From an uncultured Acetatifactor sp. (GTDB taxonomy: Bacteria; Bacillota; Clostridia; Lachnospirales; Lachnospiraceae), in the NCBI GenBank assembly GCA_947626405.1, contig CANQSE010000006.1, positions 1 through 18,856 on the forward strand: a stretch of 18,856 nt of DNA, in the 5' to 3' direction. Positions 6,206 through 15,603 of the stretch are shown here, piece by piece. The notes below the pieces were generated by a model. That model was not told the origin of the DNA. It was given only the letters and a program-made list of their open reading frames with translations, and searched no databases. The translations under genes were made by a program, and so were the position numbers. Numbering within the stretch: position 1 is the stretch's first letter; each line of letters opens with the position of its first letter.

Positions 6206-7711
6206 ATGGCTTCGCAGGATAAGGTTTTATCGGTAAACAATCTTGTCATCAACTTTAAAACGGACAACGGCATCCTGAAAGCCGTCCGTGACATATCCTT
6301 TGATTTGTACCGCGGTGAAACGCTTTGTATCGTGGGTGAATCGGGTTCGGGCAAATCGGTTACTTCAAAGGCTATTATGGGTATTCTCGCCAATAATGCC
6401 ATAATTGAAAACGGAAACATCATGTACAGGGGAGAGAATCTGCTCGAGGTTTCCGAGGACGAATTTTACAAGATACGAGGGCACAAGATCGGCATGATTT
6501 TCCAGGATCCACTGTCCTCGCTCAATCCGATTGTGCGCATAGGAAAACAGATAACGGAAGCCATGCTGATAAATTCAGACAAGCTGAAGCTTATGTACCA
6601 TGACCTTATCAGCGACGATCTCATACGCTATAAAAACACTCTGTCCAAGATGAACATCGAGATAGCGGCGGAAAAACGCAAGCTTGATGAGTTTATCGCA
6701 GAGACGGCCGCAAAGGAAAACGTAAGCTCCGAGGAGCGTGCCGCCGACAAAAAGGCTGTTAAGGAAAAAAAGCTTGCCTTTAAGGAATTTGAAAAGAACA
6801 CCCGCGAGGAGTACGAAAAGAAGGCAAAGGAGCTTAAGGCTGTACTTACGCAGACGGAAAAGAAAGCAAAACAGCAGGTAAAGGAATACAAGGAAAAGGT
6901 AACCGCAGAGCACAAGGCCCGCCTTGCGGAGCTTAAAGCCAGTCTGGCAGGGCTTGGCAAAAACGGTTCGGCAGACGACGGCGACAGGGAGAAAATCCTT
7001 AAGCAGATCGAGGAGGAGAAGCTTGAGTTTACAAACAAGCTGAAGCTCACAAAGGCGGAAGCCAAAAAACGCGCGCTGAACATTATGCGCGAGGTGGGAA
7101 TACCTGAGCCTGAGCGTCGTTTCAGGCAGTACCCCTTTGAGTTTTCCGGAGGTATGAGACAGCGTATTGTAATTGCAATCGCGTTGACCGCATCCCCCGA
7201 AATTCTGATATGCGACGAGCCTACCACGGCGCTTGACGTGACGATTCAGGCGCAGATACTTGAGCTTATAAACAGAATAAAGGCCGAGAGGAACCTCTCA
7301 TGTATTTTTATCACGCATGACCTTGGAGTGGTGGCTAACATGGCCGACAGAGTGGCTGTCATGTACGCGGGAAAGATTGTGGAATACGGCACTGCCGAGG
7401 AAATTTTTTACGATCCAAAACACCCTTACACATGGGCGCTTCTTTCAAGTATTCCGGATGTGGACAGCAAGGAGAAGCTCGAAGCGATCCCGGGGACGCC
7501 GCCAAATATGATTTACCCTCCAAAGGGCGACGCATTTGCCGCAAGGAGCAGGTACGCCATGAATATCGACTACAGGGAGGAGCCGCCAATGTTCAAGGTA
7601 AGCGACACACATTATGCGGCCACGTGGCTTCTTGATCCCCACGCGCCAAAGGTCGAAATGCCCAGGATTGTGAGCGAGAGAATAAGAATTTCACTTGAGG
7701 AAGACGCATAA
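6206..7711 (+). CDS. oppD: Oligopeptide ABC transporter ATPase, OppD/DppD type, with coiled-coil insertion
   Basis: This is one of two cytoplasmic ATPases powering uptake. The catalytic set is complete: Walker A GESGSGKS 44-51, Q-loop Gln100, signature SGGMR 314-318, Walker B ILICDE 333-338, D-loop ALD 342-344 and H-loop His371. The family normally has 320-350 residues; this has 501. The excess is a Lys/Glu/Ala-rich helical block at about 124-281, between the Q-loop region and the conserved NIMREVGIPEPERRFRQYP that precedes the signature. Likely breaks near 171-174 and 250-259 suggest three helices forming a coiled-coil arm. The C-terminal Opp domain is present (HPYTWALLSSIPD, AIPGTPPN). However, the positions of the usual four cysteines hold D442, S448, D455 and T473. 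The start follows AAAGGTG 34 nt after oppC. Confidence 0.93.
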   Translation: MASQDKVLSVNNLVINFKTDNGILKAVRDISFDLYRGETLCIVGESGSGKSVTSKAIMGILANNAIIENGNIMYRGENLLEVSEDEFYKIRGHKIGMIFQDPLSSLNPIVRIGKQITEAMLINSDKLKLMYHDLISDDLIRYKNTLSKMNIEIAAEKRKLDEFIAETAAKENVSSEERAADKKAVKEKKLAFKEFEKNTREEYEKKAKELKAVLTQTEKKAKQQVKEYKEKVTAEHKARLAELKASLAGLGKNGSADDGDREKILKQIEEEKLEFTNKLKLTKAEAKKRALNIMREVGIPEPERRFRQYPFEFSGGMRQRIVIAIALTASPEILICDEPTTALDVTIQAQILELINRIKAERNLSCIFITHDLGVVANMADRVAVMYAGKIVEYGTAEEIFYDPKHPYTWALLSSIPDVDSKEKLEAIPGTPPNMIYPPKGDAFAARSRYAMNIDYREEPPMFKVSDTHYAATWLLDPHAPKVEMPRIVSERIRISLEEDA

Positions 7712-7744
7712 AGACATATTGCCTGTTGCATAAATGGAGGAAAG

Positions 7745-9025
7745 ATGAGCGAGACAAAAAGACAATACACGGACAATACCGGTGATAATGATTTTAATAA
7801 TCGGTACAATATCAATCCGAAGGTGAAACAGAAGCCGGAGCTTCGGGAAAATGGCATCATTCTTTCCGTAAGGCACCTTAAGCAGTTTTTCTTTTTCGGA
7901 AAGGGTGTCAACCGGCAGAAGCTCAAAGCGGTCTCAGACGTCTCCTTTGACATAAAAGAGGGAGAATGTCTCGGGATTGTGGGTGAGAGCGGATGCGGAA
8001 AGACGACTACAGGAAGAAGCATTATACGCCTCTACGATATTACCTCGGGCGCAGTCTACTATAAAGGCGTCCGCATAAGCGCCGGAACGAGATGGAACAG
8101 GAAAGAGATTAAGTGGTCCAGGATCCGGCTCAACAAAGAGATAAAGGAAATCAGGGAAAAGCTGGAGAGCGATATCGCGGAGGTTGACAAAGAAAGCCCG
8201 GACGGCCAGGCGCGGATTGCCCGGATGAGGGAACAGGCGGAGAAGGATATCGCTGAGCGCAGGGCTAAAATAGAGGAAATTAAAAAAGAGCAGACTGAAA
8301 AAATCCGGCAGATTAAGTATGACAATGAGCATACAAGCAGGAAGCTTCTCAACGAGATTCAGATGATTTTTCAGGATCCCGTGGACTCCCTTGATCCCAG
8401 AATGACGGTTGAGGATATTATACAGGAGGGTCTTAAGATCCAGGGCTTTAAAAATAAGCAGGAAAATCATAAAAAGGTAGTGGAAATGCTCAACCGTGTG
8501 GGGCTTGTAGAGGAACACGCCTCACGCTATCCGCATGAGTTTTCCGGCGGTCAGAGACAGAGGATCGGTATCGCCAGGGCGCTTGTCATGAATCCCAGGC
8601 TTTTAATCTGCGACGAGCCGATTTCGGCGCTGGATGTCTCGATCCGCGCCCAGGTAATAAATCTTTTGAACGAGCTGCAGGAGGAGCTTAATCTTTCGAT
8701 TATATTTATTGCGCACGACCTGTCGGTGGTGAGATATTTCTGCGATACGATAGTTGTCATGTATTTCGGAAAGGTAGTCGAGAAAGCGCCGAGCGCCGAG
8801 CTTTTCGCCCACCCTACGCATCCGTATACAAAGGCGCTGCTGTCGGCCATTCCCAAGCCGAATCCCAAATCGGAGAGAAAGAGAAAGCGTATTCTCTATG
8901 AGCCCGACAAGGTTCACAATTACTCTGACGACGACAAGCCGAGTCTCAGAGAGCTGTGGGAGAATCATTTCGTGTACTGCAACAACGCCGAATATGAAAA
9001 ATATATGAAAGAATGGAAAGCGTGA
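7745..9025 (+). CDS. oppF: Oligopeptide ABC transporter ATPase, OppF/AmiF type, with helical-hairpin insertion
   Basis: This is the partner ATPase of OppD. Motifs are complete: Walker A GESGCGKT 80-87, Q-loop Gln210 (MIFQDP), signature SGGQR 267-271, Walker B LLICDE 286-291 and H-loop His324. An N-terminal extension of about 35 polar residues precedes the nucleotide-binding fold. Between the Walker A domain and the Q-loop, about residues 117-200 form a charged insert. It looks like two long helices with a turn near SPDGQ (151-155). The usual length is 310-330; this is 426. The C-terminal tail (YEPDKVHNYSDDDKPSLREL, then HFVYCN) resembles the Streptococcus AmiF tail and lacks the cysteine cluster of enteric OppF. 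The ATG follows GGAGGAAAG, 33 nt after oppD. It ends 2 nt before the next gene. Confidence 0.93.
   Translation: MSETKRQYTDNTGDNDFNNRYNINPKVKQKPELRENGIILSVRHLKQFFFFGKGVNRQKLKAVSDVSFDIKEGECLGIVGESGCGKTTTGRSIIRLYDITSGAVYYKGVRISAGTRWNRKEIKWSRIRLNKEIKEIREKLESDIAEVDKESPDGQARIARMREQAEKDIAERRAKIEEIKKEQTEKIRQIKYDNEHTSRKLLNEIQMIFQDPVDSLDPRMTVEDIIQEGLKIQGFKNKQENHKKVVEMLNRVGLVEEHASRYPHEFSGGQRQRIGIARALVMNPRLLICDEPISALDVSIRAQVINLLNELQEELNLSIIFIAHDLSVVRYFCDTIVVMYFGKVVEKAPSAELFAHPTHPYTKALLSAIPKPNPKSERKRKRILYEPDKVHNYSDDDKPSLRELWENHFVYCNNAEYEKYMKEWKA
9015..9020 (+). promoter_or_regulatory. Ribosome binding site favouring the 9028 start
   Basis: GGAAAG lies 7 nt upstream of ATG 9028, inside the end of oppF. 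An in-frame ATG at 9013 would overlap oppF by 13 nt and has no comparable site in front of it, so 9028 is preferred. Confidence 0.55.
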
Positions 9026-9027
9026 CG

Positions 9028-9378
9028 ATGGGGTCATGGAAAAAATATCTTGCGGCGTTTCTTGTCAATACTGCTTTTACGCTGCTTGTCCTGTTTTTGA
9101 GAGGTTTTGAATTAAAGATATACTATGTGGATGCCTTCAGCGTGGCCGGAGGCATTTCCGTATTATTGGCGCTTTTGTTCTGGGTCTCCCGGGCAGGCGC
9201 CTTTGACACGATTCGATACGGTTTTTCAACGCTGTATTCCGGAAGGAAATACAAGGATCTCTACGAATACAGCAGCGCAAAGAGAGAAAAGCGAGACAGG
9301 AGGGGCGGGATCTCAAAGCCCTTTTTTCTGGTTGGAATCGGTTTTCTGGCCTGCTCGCTTTTGCTTTCGATTTTGTAG
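9028..9378 (+). CDS. Small membrane protein, DUF3899-like
   Basis: This protein of 116 residues has three predicted membrane helices, at about 7-25, 34-53 and 97-115. A strongly basic loop lies between helices 2 and 3 (YSGRKYKDLYEYSSAKREKR), which places that loop in the cytoplasm. The segment around SRAGAFDTIRYGFSTL resembles the DUF3899 family of Firmicutes, whose function is not established. It starts 2 nt after oppF, so it is probably translated with the transporter operon. It might be an accessory of the transporter or simply a passenger gene. An alternative ATG at 9013 adds five residues. Confidence 0.75.
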   Translation: MGSWKKYLAAFLVNTAFTLLVLFLRGFELKIYYVDAFSVAGGISVLLALLFWVSRAGAFDTIRYGFSTLYSGRKYKDLYEYSSAKREKRDRRGGISKPFFLVGIGFLACSLLLSIL

Positions 9379-9424
9379 GATGGAGACATCGGGGATTTTC
9401 CCGTAACGCGCGCAAACTGATGTG

Positions 9425-9432
9425 GGAGGTGA
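9425..9432 (+). promoter_or_regulatory. uvrB: Ribosome binding site deciding the uvrB start
   Basis: GGAGGTGA matches the anti-Shine-Dalgarno sequence over 8 nt and lies 10 nt upstream of GTG 9443. The farther in-frame GTG at 9422 would sit before this site and has no ribosome site of its own. Confidence 0.75.
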
Positions 9433-9442
9433 ATCTGATCCC

Positions 9443-11431
9443 GTGTTATTTAAGCTGCACAGTGATTACAAACCCACCGGAGACCAGCCGAGGGCCATCG
9501 CAGAGCTGGTGAAGGGTTTCAGGGAGGGAAACCAGTTCCAGACCCTTCTTGGCGTAACAGGCTCGGGCAAAACGTTTACGATGGCAAATGTTATTCAGGC
9601 TCTACAGAAGCCCACGCTTGTCATTGCCCACAACAAGACGCTTGCCGGCCAGCTCTACGGGGAATTTAAGGAATTTTTTCCGGAGAACGCGGTGGAATAT
9701 TTTGTCTCGTACTACGATTACTATCAGCCGGAGGCATACGTGCCCTCCTCCGACACTTATATCGCAAAGGATTCGGCCATCAACGACGAGATCGACAAGC
9801 TCAGGCTCTCCGCCACGGCGTCTTTGACTGAGCGCAGGGATGTTATTGTGGTGGCAAGCGTCTCCTGTATATACGGCCTTGGCAGCCCTGACGAGTACCA
9901 GGACATGGTTGTTTCCCTGCGCCCCGGCATGGTAAAGGACAGGGACAAGGTGCTGAGGGAGCTTGTGGACATCCAGTACACACGCAATGAGCTTGATATG
10001 CAGCGCGGATGCTTCCGCGTCCACGGCGATGTGATTGAGGTTTACCCCGCCCAGGGTGGAGATTATTTTATAAGAATCGAATTTTTCGGAGACGAGATTG
10101 ACAGGATTACGGAGGTGGAACCCCTGTCCGGAAAGGTGCATGCGACATTAAACCATGTCGCCATTTTCCCCGCGTCTCATTACGTGGTATCACAGGATAA
10201 AATCAAAGCAGCCTGCGAAACTATAGAAAAAGAGCTCGAGGAGCGCGTAAGGTACTTTAAGGCGGAAGACAAGCTCATCGAAGCTCAGCGCATTGCGGAG
10301 CGGACAAACTTTGATATTGAGATGCTTCGGGAGACCGGCTTCTGTTCCGGAATCGAGAATTATTCCAGGCATTTAAGCGGCATGCCCGAAGGCGCTCCCC
10401 CTATGACGCTGATGGATTTCTTCCCGGAGGACTTCCTCATCATCATAGACGAATCGCATATGACCATACCGCAGATTCGCGGCATGTACGCGGGCGACCG
10501 ATCCAGAAAGACCACTCTGGTTGACTACGGCTTCAGGCTCCCGTCCGCTCTGGACAACAGGCCCTTAAATTTCAGCGAATTTGAGTCCCACATTGACCAG
10601 ATGCTATTTGTATCCGCAACGCCGTCCGACTATGAGGCGGAGCACGAGCTCCTTAGGACCGAACAGATTATCCGCCCCACAGGACTTCTTGACCCCAGGG
10701 TTGACGTGAGACCGGTGGAGGGACAGATAGATGATCTGATTTCCGAGGTCAACAGCGAGACGCAGAAGCACAACAAGGTGTTGATAACGACGCTCACAAA
10801 GCGCATGGCTGAGGATCTCACCGACTATATGAAGGAGGTGGGAATCCGCGTCAAGTACCTTCACTCTGACATCGATACCCTGGAGAGAGCGGAGATTATA
10901 CGCGATATGCGCCTTGACGTGTTCGACGTGCTGGTCGGAATAAATCTTCTCAGGGAGGGACTTGACATTCCGGAGATTTCCCTCGTGGCAATCCTTGACG
11001 CCGATAAGGAGGGATTTTTGAGAAGCAGCACCTCGCTGATTCAGACTATCGGCCGCGCGGCCAGAAACGCGGAAGGCCATGTGATAATGTACGCCGACAC
11101 CGTTACGGAATCCATGCGGACTGCCCTGGACGAGACTAACCGCCGCCGGGAAATACAGATGAAATATAATCAGGAGCACAATATCACTCCTCAGACAATT
11201 CAAAAGAGCGTGAGAGAGCTCATAACAATCTCAAAGGTCATCGCCAGGGAGGAGATGAGGTTTGAGAAGGATCCGGAATCCATGAGCCGCATGGAGCTTG
11301 AGAAGCTTATTGCGGACATTCAGAAGAAGATGCAGAGGGCCGCCGCGGATCTGAACTTTGAGGCCGCCGCGGAGCTCAGAGACAAGATGATTGAGCTCAA
11401 GGAAAAGCTGCGTGATATGGATAAGGAATAA
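9443..11431 (+). CDS. uvrB: Excinuclease ABC subunit UvrB
   Basis: UvrB is the central damage-verifying helicase-like protein of nucleotide excision repair. It receives DNA from UvrA and then recruits UvrC. The start is chosen at GTG 9443, after GGAGGTGA. This gives [19 protein letters not shown], which aligns with the usual UvrB N-terminus, and a length of 662 residues, normal for the family. Walker A GVTGSGKT lies at 37-44. The damage-probing beta-hairpin region is at about 90-101 ([12 protein letters not shown]). The DESH box is at 336-339, and the helicase motif VI region contains QTIGRAARN. The C-terminal UVR domain that contacts UvrC lies at about 613-655. uvrA follows after 45 nt. I saw no GAAC-N4-GTTC SOS box in the 64-nt upstream gap and no terminator separating it from the transporter genes. 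Confidence 0.97.
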   Translation: MLFKLHSDYKPTGDQPRAIAELVKGFREGNQFQTLLGVTGSGKTFTMANVIQALQKPTLVIAHNKTLAGQLYGEFKEFFPENAVEYFVSYYDYYQPEAYVPSSDTYIAKDSAINDEIDKLRLSATASLTERRDVIVVASVSCIYGLGSPDEYQDMVVSLRPGMVKDRDKVLRELVDIQYTRNELDMQRGCFRVHGDVIEVYPAQGGDYFIRIEFFGDEIDRITEVEPLSGKVHATLNHVAIFPASHYVVSQDKIKAACETIEKELEERVRYFKAEDKLIEAQRIAERTNFDIEMLRETGFCSGIENYSRHLSGMPEGAPPMTLMDFFPEDFLIIIDESHMTIPQIRGMYAGDRSRKTTLVDYGFRLPSALDNRPLNFSEFESHIDQMLFVSATPSDYEAEHELLRTEQIIRPTGLLDPRVDVRPVEGQIDDLISEVNSETQKHNKVLITTLTKRMAEDLTDYMKEVGIRVKYLHSDIDTLERAEIIRDMRLDVFDVLVGINLLREGLDIPEISLVAILDADKEGFLRSSTSLIQTIGRAARNAEGHVIMYADTVTESMRTALDETNRRREIQMKYNQEHNITPQTIQKSVRELITISKVIAREEMRFEKDPESMSRMELEKLIADIQKKMQRAAADLNFEAAAELRDKMIELKEKLRDMDKE

Positions 11432-11476
11432 GAGGCATCCGGTATCAACCGGAGGGCGTCTTAAGGAGAGGTCATA

Positions 11477-14329
11477 ATGGAAGAAGCAAAGAAGATGCGT
11501 CCCAGGGAATATATAAAAATCCGCGGAGCAAGGGAGCATAATCTTAAAAATATCGATGTCGATATTCCAAGAAACGAACTTGTAGTTCTGACCGGACTGT
11601 CAGGTTCCGGCAAATCGTCTCTGGCCTTTGACACAATATATGCCGAGGGGCAGCGCCGTTACATGGAGTCGCTGTCCTCGTACGCGCGTATGTTCCTGGG
11701 CCAGATGGAAAAGCCAAACGTGGAGAAGATAGAGGGGCTTTCGCCGGCCATCTCCATCGATCAGAAATCAACTAACCGCAATCCCCGCTCGACGGTTGGA
11801 ACCGTGACGGAGATCTATGATTATTTCCGCCTGCTCTATGCCAGAATAGGTATTCCGCACTGTCCGGTCTGCGGAAGGGAGATTGCCAGGCAGACGGTGG
11901 ATCAGATGGTGGATCAGATCATGGCTCTGCGCGAGGGCACAAGGATCCAGCTTCTTGCCCCCGTTGTCAGAGGCAGAAAGGGCGAGCACGCCAAGGTGCT
12001 TGAGAGGGCAAGGAGAGCGGGATATGTCCGAGTGCGCGTGGACGGAAGCCTTTATGAGCTGACCGAAGACATACCGCTTGACAAAAACGTGAAGCACAAC
12101 ATTGACATTGTGGTGGACAGGCTTGTGGTGAAGGACGGGATCGAAAGACGTATCGCGGATTCCATCGAGAACGTGCTCAACCTTTCGGAGGGACTTCTGG
12201 TGGTGGATGTTGTTGACGGCGAGCCAATGACGTTCAGCCAGAATTTTGCCTGCCCCGACTGCGGCATAGGCATAAGCGAGATTGAGCCGAGAAGCTTTTC
12301 CTTCAACAATCCGTTCGGCGCCTGCCCTGTCTGTCTCGGACTGGGCTATAAAATGGAGTTTGACGTTGATCTGATGATACCGGATCAGACGCTGAGCATA
12401 AACGAGGGCGCGATAGCGGTGACGGGATGGCAGTCCTGCGCCGATAAGACAAGCTTTACAAACGCGGTGCTGAGGGCGTTATGCAAGGAGTATAATTTTG
12501 ACCTCGACACTCCGTTTGAGAAATACCCTGAAAAGATCAAAAAAATCCTGATACATGGTACTGACGGAAAGGAAGTGGAGGTTCATTATCAGGGTCAGCG
12601 CGGCAGGGGCGTCTATCCGGTAGCCTTTGAGGGACTGATACGCAACGTGGAGCGCAAATACAGGGAGACATTTTCGGAGACCATGAAGCAGGAATACGAA
12701 AGCTTTATGCGTATTACGCCCTGCAGGGAATGTAACGGCATGCGCCTTAAAAAGGAATCTCTTGCGGTGACGGTCTGCGATAAGAATATTTATGAGATAA
12801 CGGCCATGTCAATCAGCGAGCTCAACGTCTTTCTTAAGACGATGGGACTGACCTCACAGCAGCAGTTAATAGGAGGTCAGATTCTCAAGGAAATAGGCGC
12901 AAGAGTGGGATTTCTGGTGGATGTGGGACTGGAATACCTGTCTCTGTCCAGGGCGACAGGAACGCTCTCCGGAGGCGAGGCGCAGCGTATACGGCTTGCG
13001 ACTCAGATAGGATCCGGGCTTGTTGGCGTCTGTTATATACTTGACGAACCGAGCATCGGCCTGCACCAGAGGGATAACGACAAGCTTCTTAACACCTTAA
13101 AGAGTCTCAGGGATCTTGGGAACACGCTGATCGTGGTAGAGCATGACGAGGACACAATGCTTGCGGCGGACTATGTGGTTGATATCGGCCCCGGGGCCGG
13201 AGCGCACGGAGGAGAGGTTGTCGCCTGCGGCACCGCGGAGGAAATAATGCAGGTGCCGGAGTCGGTAACTGGACAGTACCTCAGCGGGAAAATGAAAATT
13301 CCCGTTCCGGCGACGCGCAGGAAACCGTCAGGGTGGCTTAAGGTGCTGGGGGCGCAGCAGAACAATCTCAAGAATATTAACGTGGATTTCCCGCTGGGGG
13401 TGATGACATGTGTGACAGGCGTGTCAGGTTCTGGCAAGAGTTCTCTGGTAAATGAGATACTTTATAAAAGACTGGCAAGGGATCTGAACAGGGCGAGGTG
13501 CATCCCCGGAAAACACAGAGATATAAAGGGCGAGGAGCAGCTTGACAAGGTAATAGCAATCGATCAGTCTCCGATCGGAAGGACGCCGCGCTCCAATCCC
13601 GCAACATACACGGGTGTTTTCGACCAGATCAGGGATCTGTTTGCGTCAACGGCCGACGCAAAGGCGAAGGGCTATGGGAAGGGCAGATTCAGCTTCAACG
13701 TAAAGGGAGGACGCTGCGAGGCTTGCGGCGGGGACGGCATAATAAAGATAGAGATGCACTTTCTCCCCGATGTGTACGTACCGTGCGAGGTATGCGGCGG
13801 GAAGCGCTACAACAGGGAGACGCTTGACGTAAAATATAAAGGGAAAAGCATATATGACGTACTGGAAATGACGGTGGAGGAAGCCTGCGGCTTTTTTGAA
13901 AATATGCCGTCGATACGCCGAAAGATCGAGACACTCTACGACGTGGGCCTGTCGTATGTAAAGCTCGGGCAGCCCTCCACAACTCTGTCGGGAGGCGAGG
14001 CACAGAGGATAAAGCTTGCGGCGGAGCTGTCAAGACGCAGCACGGGCAGGACAATATATATCCTTGACGAGCCCACCACCGGACTGCATTTTGCGGACGT
14101 ACACAAGCTTGTGGAAATTCTTCACAGGCTTGCCGACGGCGGTAACACGGTGGTTGTAATAGAGCACAATCTTGATGTGATAAAAACTGCGGATTACATT
14201 ATAGACATCGGCCCCGAGGGCGGCGACGCAGGAGGCACGGTCATTGCCAGGGGTACTCCGGAGGAGGTTGCCGCAAACAAAAAATCCTACACCGGAATGT
14301 ACGTTAAAAAAATGCTTGACAGGGCATAA
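11477..14329 (+). CDS. uvrA: Excinuclease ABC subunit UvrA
   Basis: UvrA is the ATP-driven dimer that scans DNA for bulky lesions and loads UvrB. Two ABC-type ATPase modules are present, with Walker A motifs at 40-47 (GLSGSGKS) and 648-655 (GVSGSGKS), each later followed by an LSGGEAQRI signature. Zinc-binding cysteines are intact: C259, C262, C283 and C286 in the first half, and C747, C750, C770 and C773 in the second. Additional CPVCG and CRECNG pairs fit the extra zinc site known in Gram-positive UvrA. The length of 950 residues is normal. The ATG follows AAGGAGAGG. A strong terminator lies about 75 nt beyond the stop, so it is the last gene of this transcript. Confidence 0.97.
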   Translation: MEEAKKMRPREYIKIRGAREHNLKNIDVDIPRNELVVLTGLSGSGKSSLAFDTIYAEGQRRYMESLSSYARMFLGQMEKPNVEKIEGLSPAISIDQKSTNRNPRSTVGTVTEIYDYFRLLYARIGIPHCPVCGREIARQTVDQMVDQIMALREGTRIQLLAPVVRGRKGEHAKVLERARRAGYVRVRVDGSLYELTEDIPLDKNVKHNIDIVVDRLVVKDGIERRIADSIENVLNLSEGLLVVDVVDGEPMTFSQNFACPDCGIGISEIEPRSFSFNNPFGACPVCLGLGYKMEFDVDLMIPDQTLSINEGAIAVTGWQSCADKTSFTNAVLRALCKEYNFDLDTPFEKYPEKIKKILIHGTDGKEVEVHYQGQRGRGVYPVAFEGLIRNVERKYRETFSETMKQEYESFMRITPCRECNGMRLKKESLAVTVCDKNIYEITAMSISELNVFLKTMGLTSQQQLIGGQILKEIGARVGFLVDVGLEYLSLSRATGTLSGGEAQRIRLATQIGSGLVGVCYILDEPSIGLHQRDNDKLLNTLKSLRDLGNTLIVVEHDEDTMLAADYVVDIGPGAGAHGGEVVACGTAEEIMQVPESVTGQYLSGKMKIPVPATRRKPSGWLKVLGAQQNNLKNINVDFPLGVMTCVTGVSGSGKSSLVNEILYKRLARDLNRARCIPGKHRDIKGEEQLDKVIAIDQSPIGRTPRSNPATYTGVFDQIRDLFASTADAKAKGYGKGRFSFNVKGGRCEACGGDGIIKIEMHFLPDVYVPCEVCGGKRYNRETLDVKYKGKSIYDVLEMTVEEACGFFENMPSIRRKIETLYDVGLSYVKLGQPSTTLSGGEAQRIKLAAELSRRSTGRTIYILDEPTTGLHFADVHKLVEILHRLADGGNTVVVIEHNLDVIKTADYIIDIGPEGGDAGGTVIARGTPEEVAANKKSYTGMYVKKMLDRA

Positions 14330-14403
14330 ATTTAAAAAATTTATTGATAAGCACTAAAGAAATCGGCACGGCAAGCCGAAAAAATAATTACTAAGGCATG
14401 GAA

Positions 14404-14451
14404 GCGGAGAATTGAGCGGACGGAACCGTTCTTTTCTCCGCGTTATTTTTT
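14404..14451 (+). terminator. Intrinsic terminator after uvrA
   Basis: GCGGAGAA (14404-14411) pairs perfectly with TTCTCCGC (14434-14441). After a two-base mismatch the stem continues with GAGCGG against CCGTTC, closing a 6-nt loop. The stem is followed by GTTATTTTTT. A weaker 5-bp hairpin with an A-run lies just upstream at 14363-14379. This cleanly separates the uvr transcript from the MreB cluster. Confidence 0.85.
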
Positions 14452-14496
14452 AAGAAATTTTATTTACGTAATTTTTAAAAAATTTCATTTACCCCT

Positions 14497-14524
14497 ATGA
14501 AAACGGAAAGATTTCGGTTATAAT
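14497..14524 (+). promoter_or_regulatory. Sigma-A-like promoter of the MreB/flagellar rod cluster
   Basis: TATAAT at 14519-14524 is an exact -10. The best -35 is ATGAAA at 14497-14502, matching 4 of 6 with 16-nt spacing. The DNA upstream (14452-14490) is very rich in A and T runs, as in UP elements. No match to the flagellar sigma-28 form (TAAA, then GCCGATAA) was seen. The leader would be about 58 nt. Confidence 0.65.
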
Positions 14525-14588
14525 AAACAATGTATGACCAGATTTATCCGAAGAAAATAAGAATCAATTTGGAAAGGGGTAACAGCGG

Positions 14589-15584
14589 ATGCAGTGTACG
14601 GATATTGGTATTGATTTAGGTACAGCCAGCATTTTAGTATACATCAGAGGAAAAGGAGTCGTCTTAAAGGAACCCTCTGTTGTAGCTTTCGATAGAGATA
14701 CAAACAAGATAAAGGCCATAGGAGAGGATGCACGCCTGATGCTCGGAAGGACGCCCGGCAACATTGTAGCCGTACGCCCCCTGCGCCAGGGAGTTATCTC
14801 CGATTACACCGTAACCGAGAAGATGATGAAATATTTCATCCAGAAGGCGCTGGGCAGGAGAGCATTTCGCAAACCCCGCATCGCCGTCTGTGTCCCGAGC
14901 GGAGTTACTGAGGTGGAAAAAAAGGCCGTTGAGGATGCGACCTATCAGGCCGGAGCGCGTGAGGTTTCAATCATTGAGGAGCCTATCGCGGCGGCGATCG
15001 GAGCCGGAATTGACATTTCAAAGCCCTGCGGGAACATGATCGTCGATATCGGCGGCGGAACCTCCGATATTGCGGTGATTTCACTCGGCGGAACCGTCGT
15101 AAGCGCTTCCATAAAAATTGCGGGTGACGATTTTGACGAAGCCATTGTGCGTTACATGAGAAAGAAGCATAATCTCCTGATCGGCGAGAGAACAGCGGAG
15201 GATATGAAGATAAAGATCGGCTCCGCCTACGCCAGACCGGAGGTCGATTATATGGATGTGAGGGGCCGTAACCTTGTGACGGGTCTGCCAAAGACAGTCA
15301 AGGTTTCATCGGAGGAGACGGAGGAGGCTCTTAAGGAGACCACGGCTCAGATTGTTGAGACGATACACAGCGTGCTTGAGAAAACGCCGCCCGAGCTTGC
15401 GGCGGATATTGCGGACAGGGGAATAGTCCTCACGGGGGGAGGCAGTCTGCTTCGCGGGCTGGAGGAGCTTATCTCCGCAAAAACCGGAATCAACACAATG
15501 ACGGCGGAGGATCCGATGACCGCTGTTGCGATAGGGACCGGAAAGTATGTGGAATTTCTTTCCGGATACAGGGACAACACATAA
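14589..15584 (+). CDS. mreB: Rod shape-determining protein, MreB/Mbl family
   Basis: This is a bacterial actin that forms membrane-associated filaments and guides cell-wall synthesis along the cell cylinder. The actin-fold motifs are present: phosphate-1 loop IGIDLGTAS at about 6-14, phosphate-2 DIGGGTSD at 153-160 and the adenosine-binding VLTGGGSLLRG at 280-290. The length of 331 residues is normal. The ATG lies 9 nt after AAAGGGG. Its position directly before two flagellar rod genes matches mbl-flhO-flhP of Bacillus subtilis, so it may be the Mbl paralogue rather than the mreBCD one. No mreC or mreD is adjacent, which supports that reading. Sequence motifs alone do not separate the paralogues. 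Confidence 0.93.
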   Translation: MQCTDIGIDLGTASILVYIRGKGVVLKEPSVVAFDRDTNKIKAIGEDARLMLGRTPGNIVAVRPLRQGVISDYTVTEKMMKYFIQKALGRRAFRKPRIAVCVPSGVTEVEKKAVEDATYQAGAREVSIIEEPIAAAIGAGIDISKPCGNMIVDIGGGTSDIAVISLGGTVVSASIKIAGDDFDEAIVRYMRKKHNLLIGERTAEDMKIKIGSAYARPEVDYMDVRGRNLVTGLPKTVKVSSEETEEALKETTAQIVETIHSVLEKTPPELAADIADRGIVLTGGGSLLRGLEELISAKTGINTMTAEDPMTAVAIGTGKYVEFLSGYRDNT

Positions 15585-15603
15585 AAAGAGGAAGGATGAC
15601 GAG

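Noticed and set aside
6628..7227. Minus-strand open frame (199 codons) opposite the OppD coiled-coil region, rich in Ser and Phe
   Set aside because: It is the antisense shadow of Lys/Glu-rich codons in the insert. The + strand protein is continuous and has all ATPase motifs.
9387..9396. CGGG/CCCG hairpin before uvrB as a terminator
   Set aside because: The stem is only about 4 bp and no T-run follows.
9379..9442. SOS (LexA) box upstream of uvrB
   Set aside because: No GAAC-N4-GTTC-like sequence is present in the gap.
15547..15603. Upstream in-frame start for the first rod gene
   Set aside because: It overlaps the MreB gene, adds residues unlike the family, and the good ribosome site fits ATG 15604.
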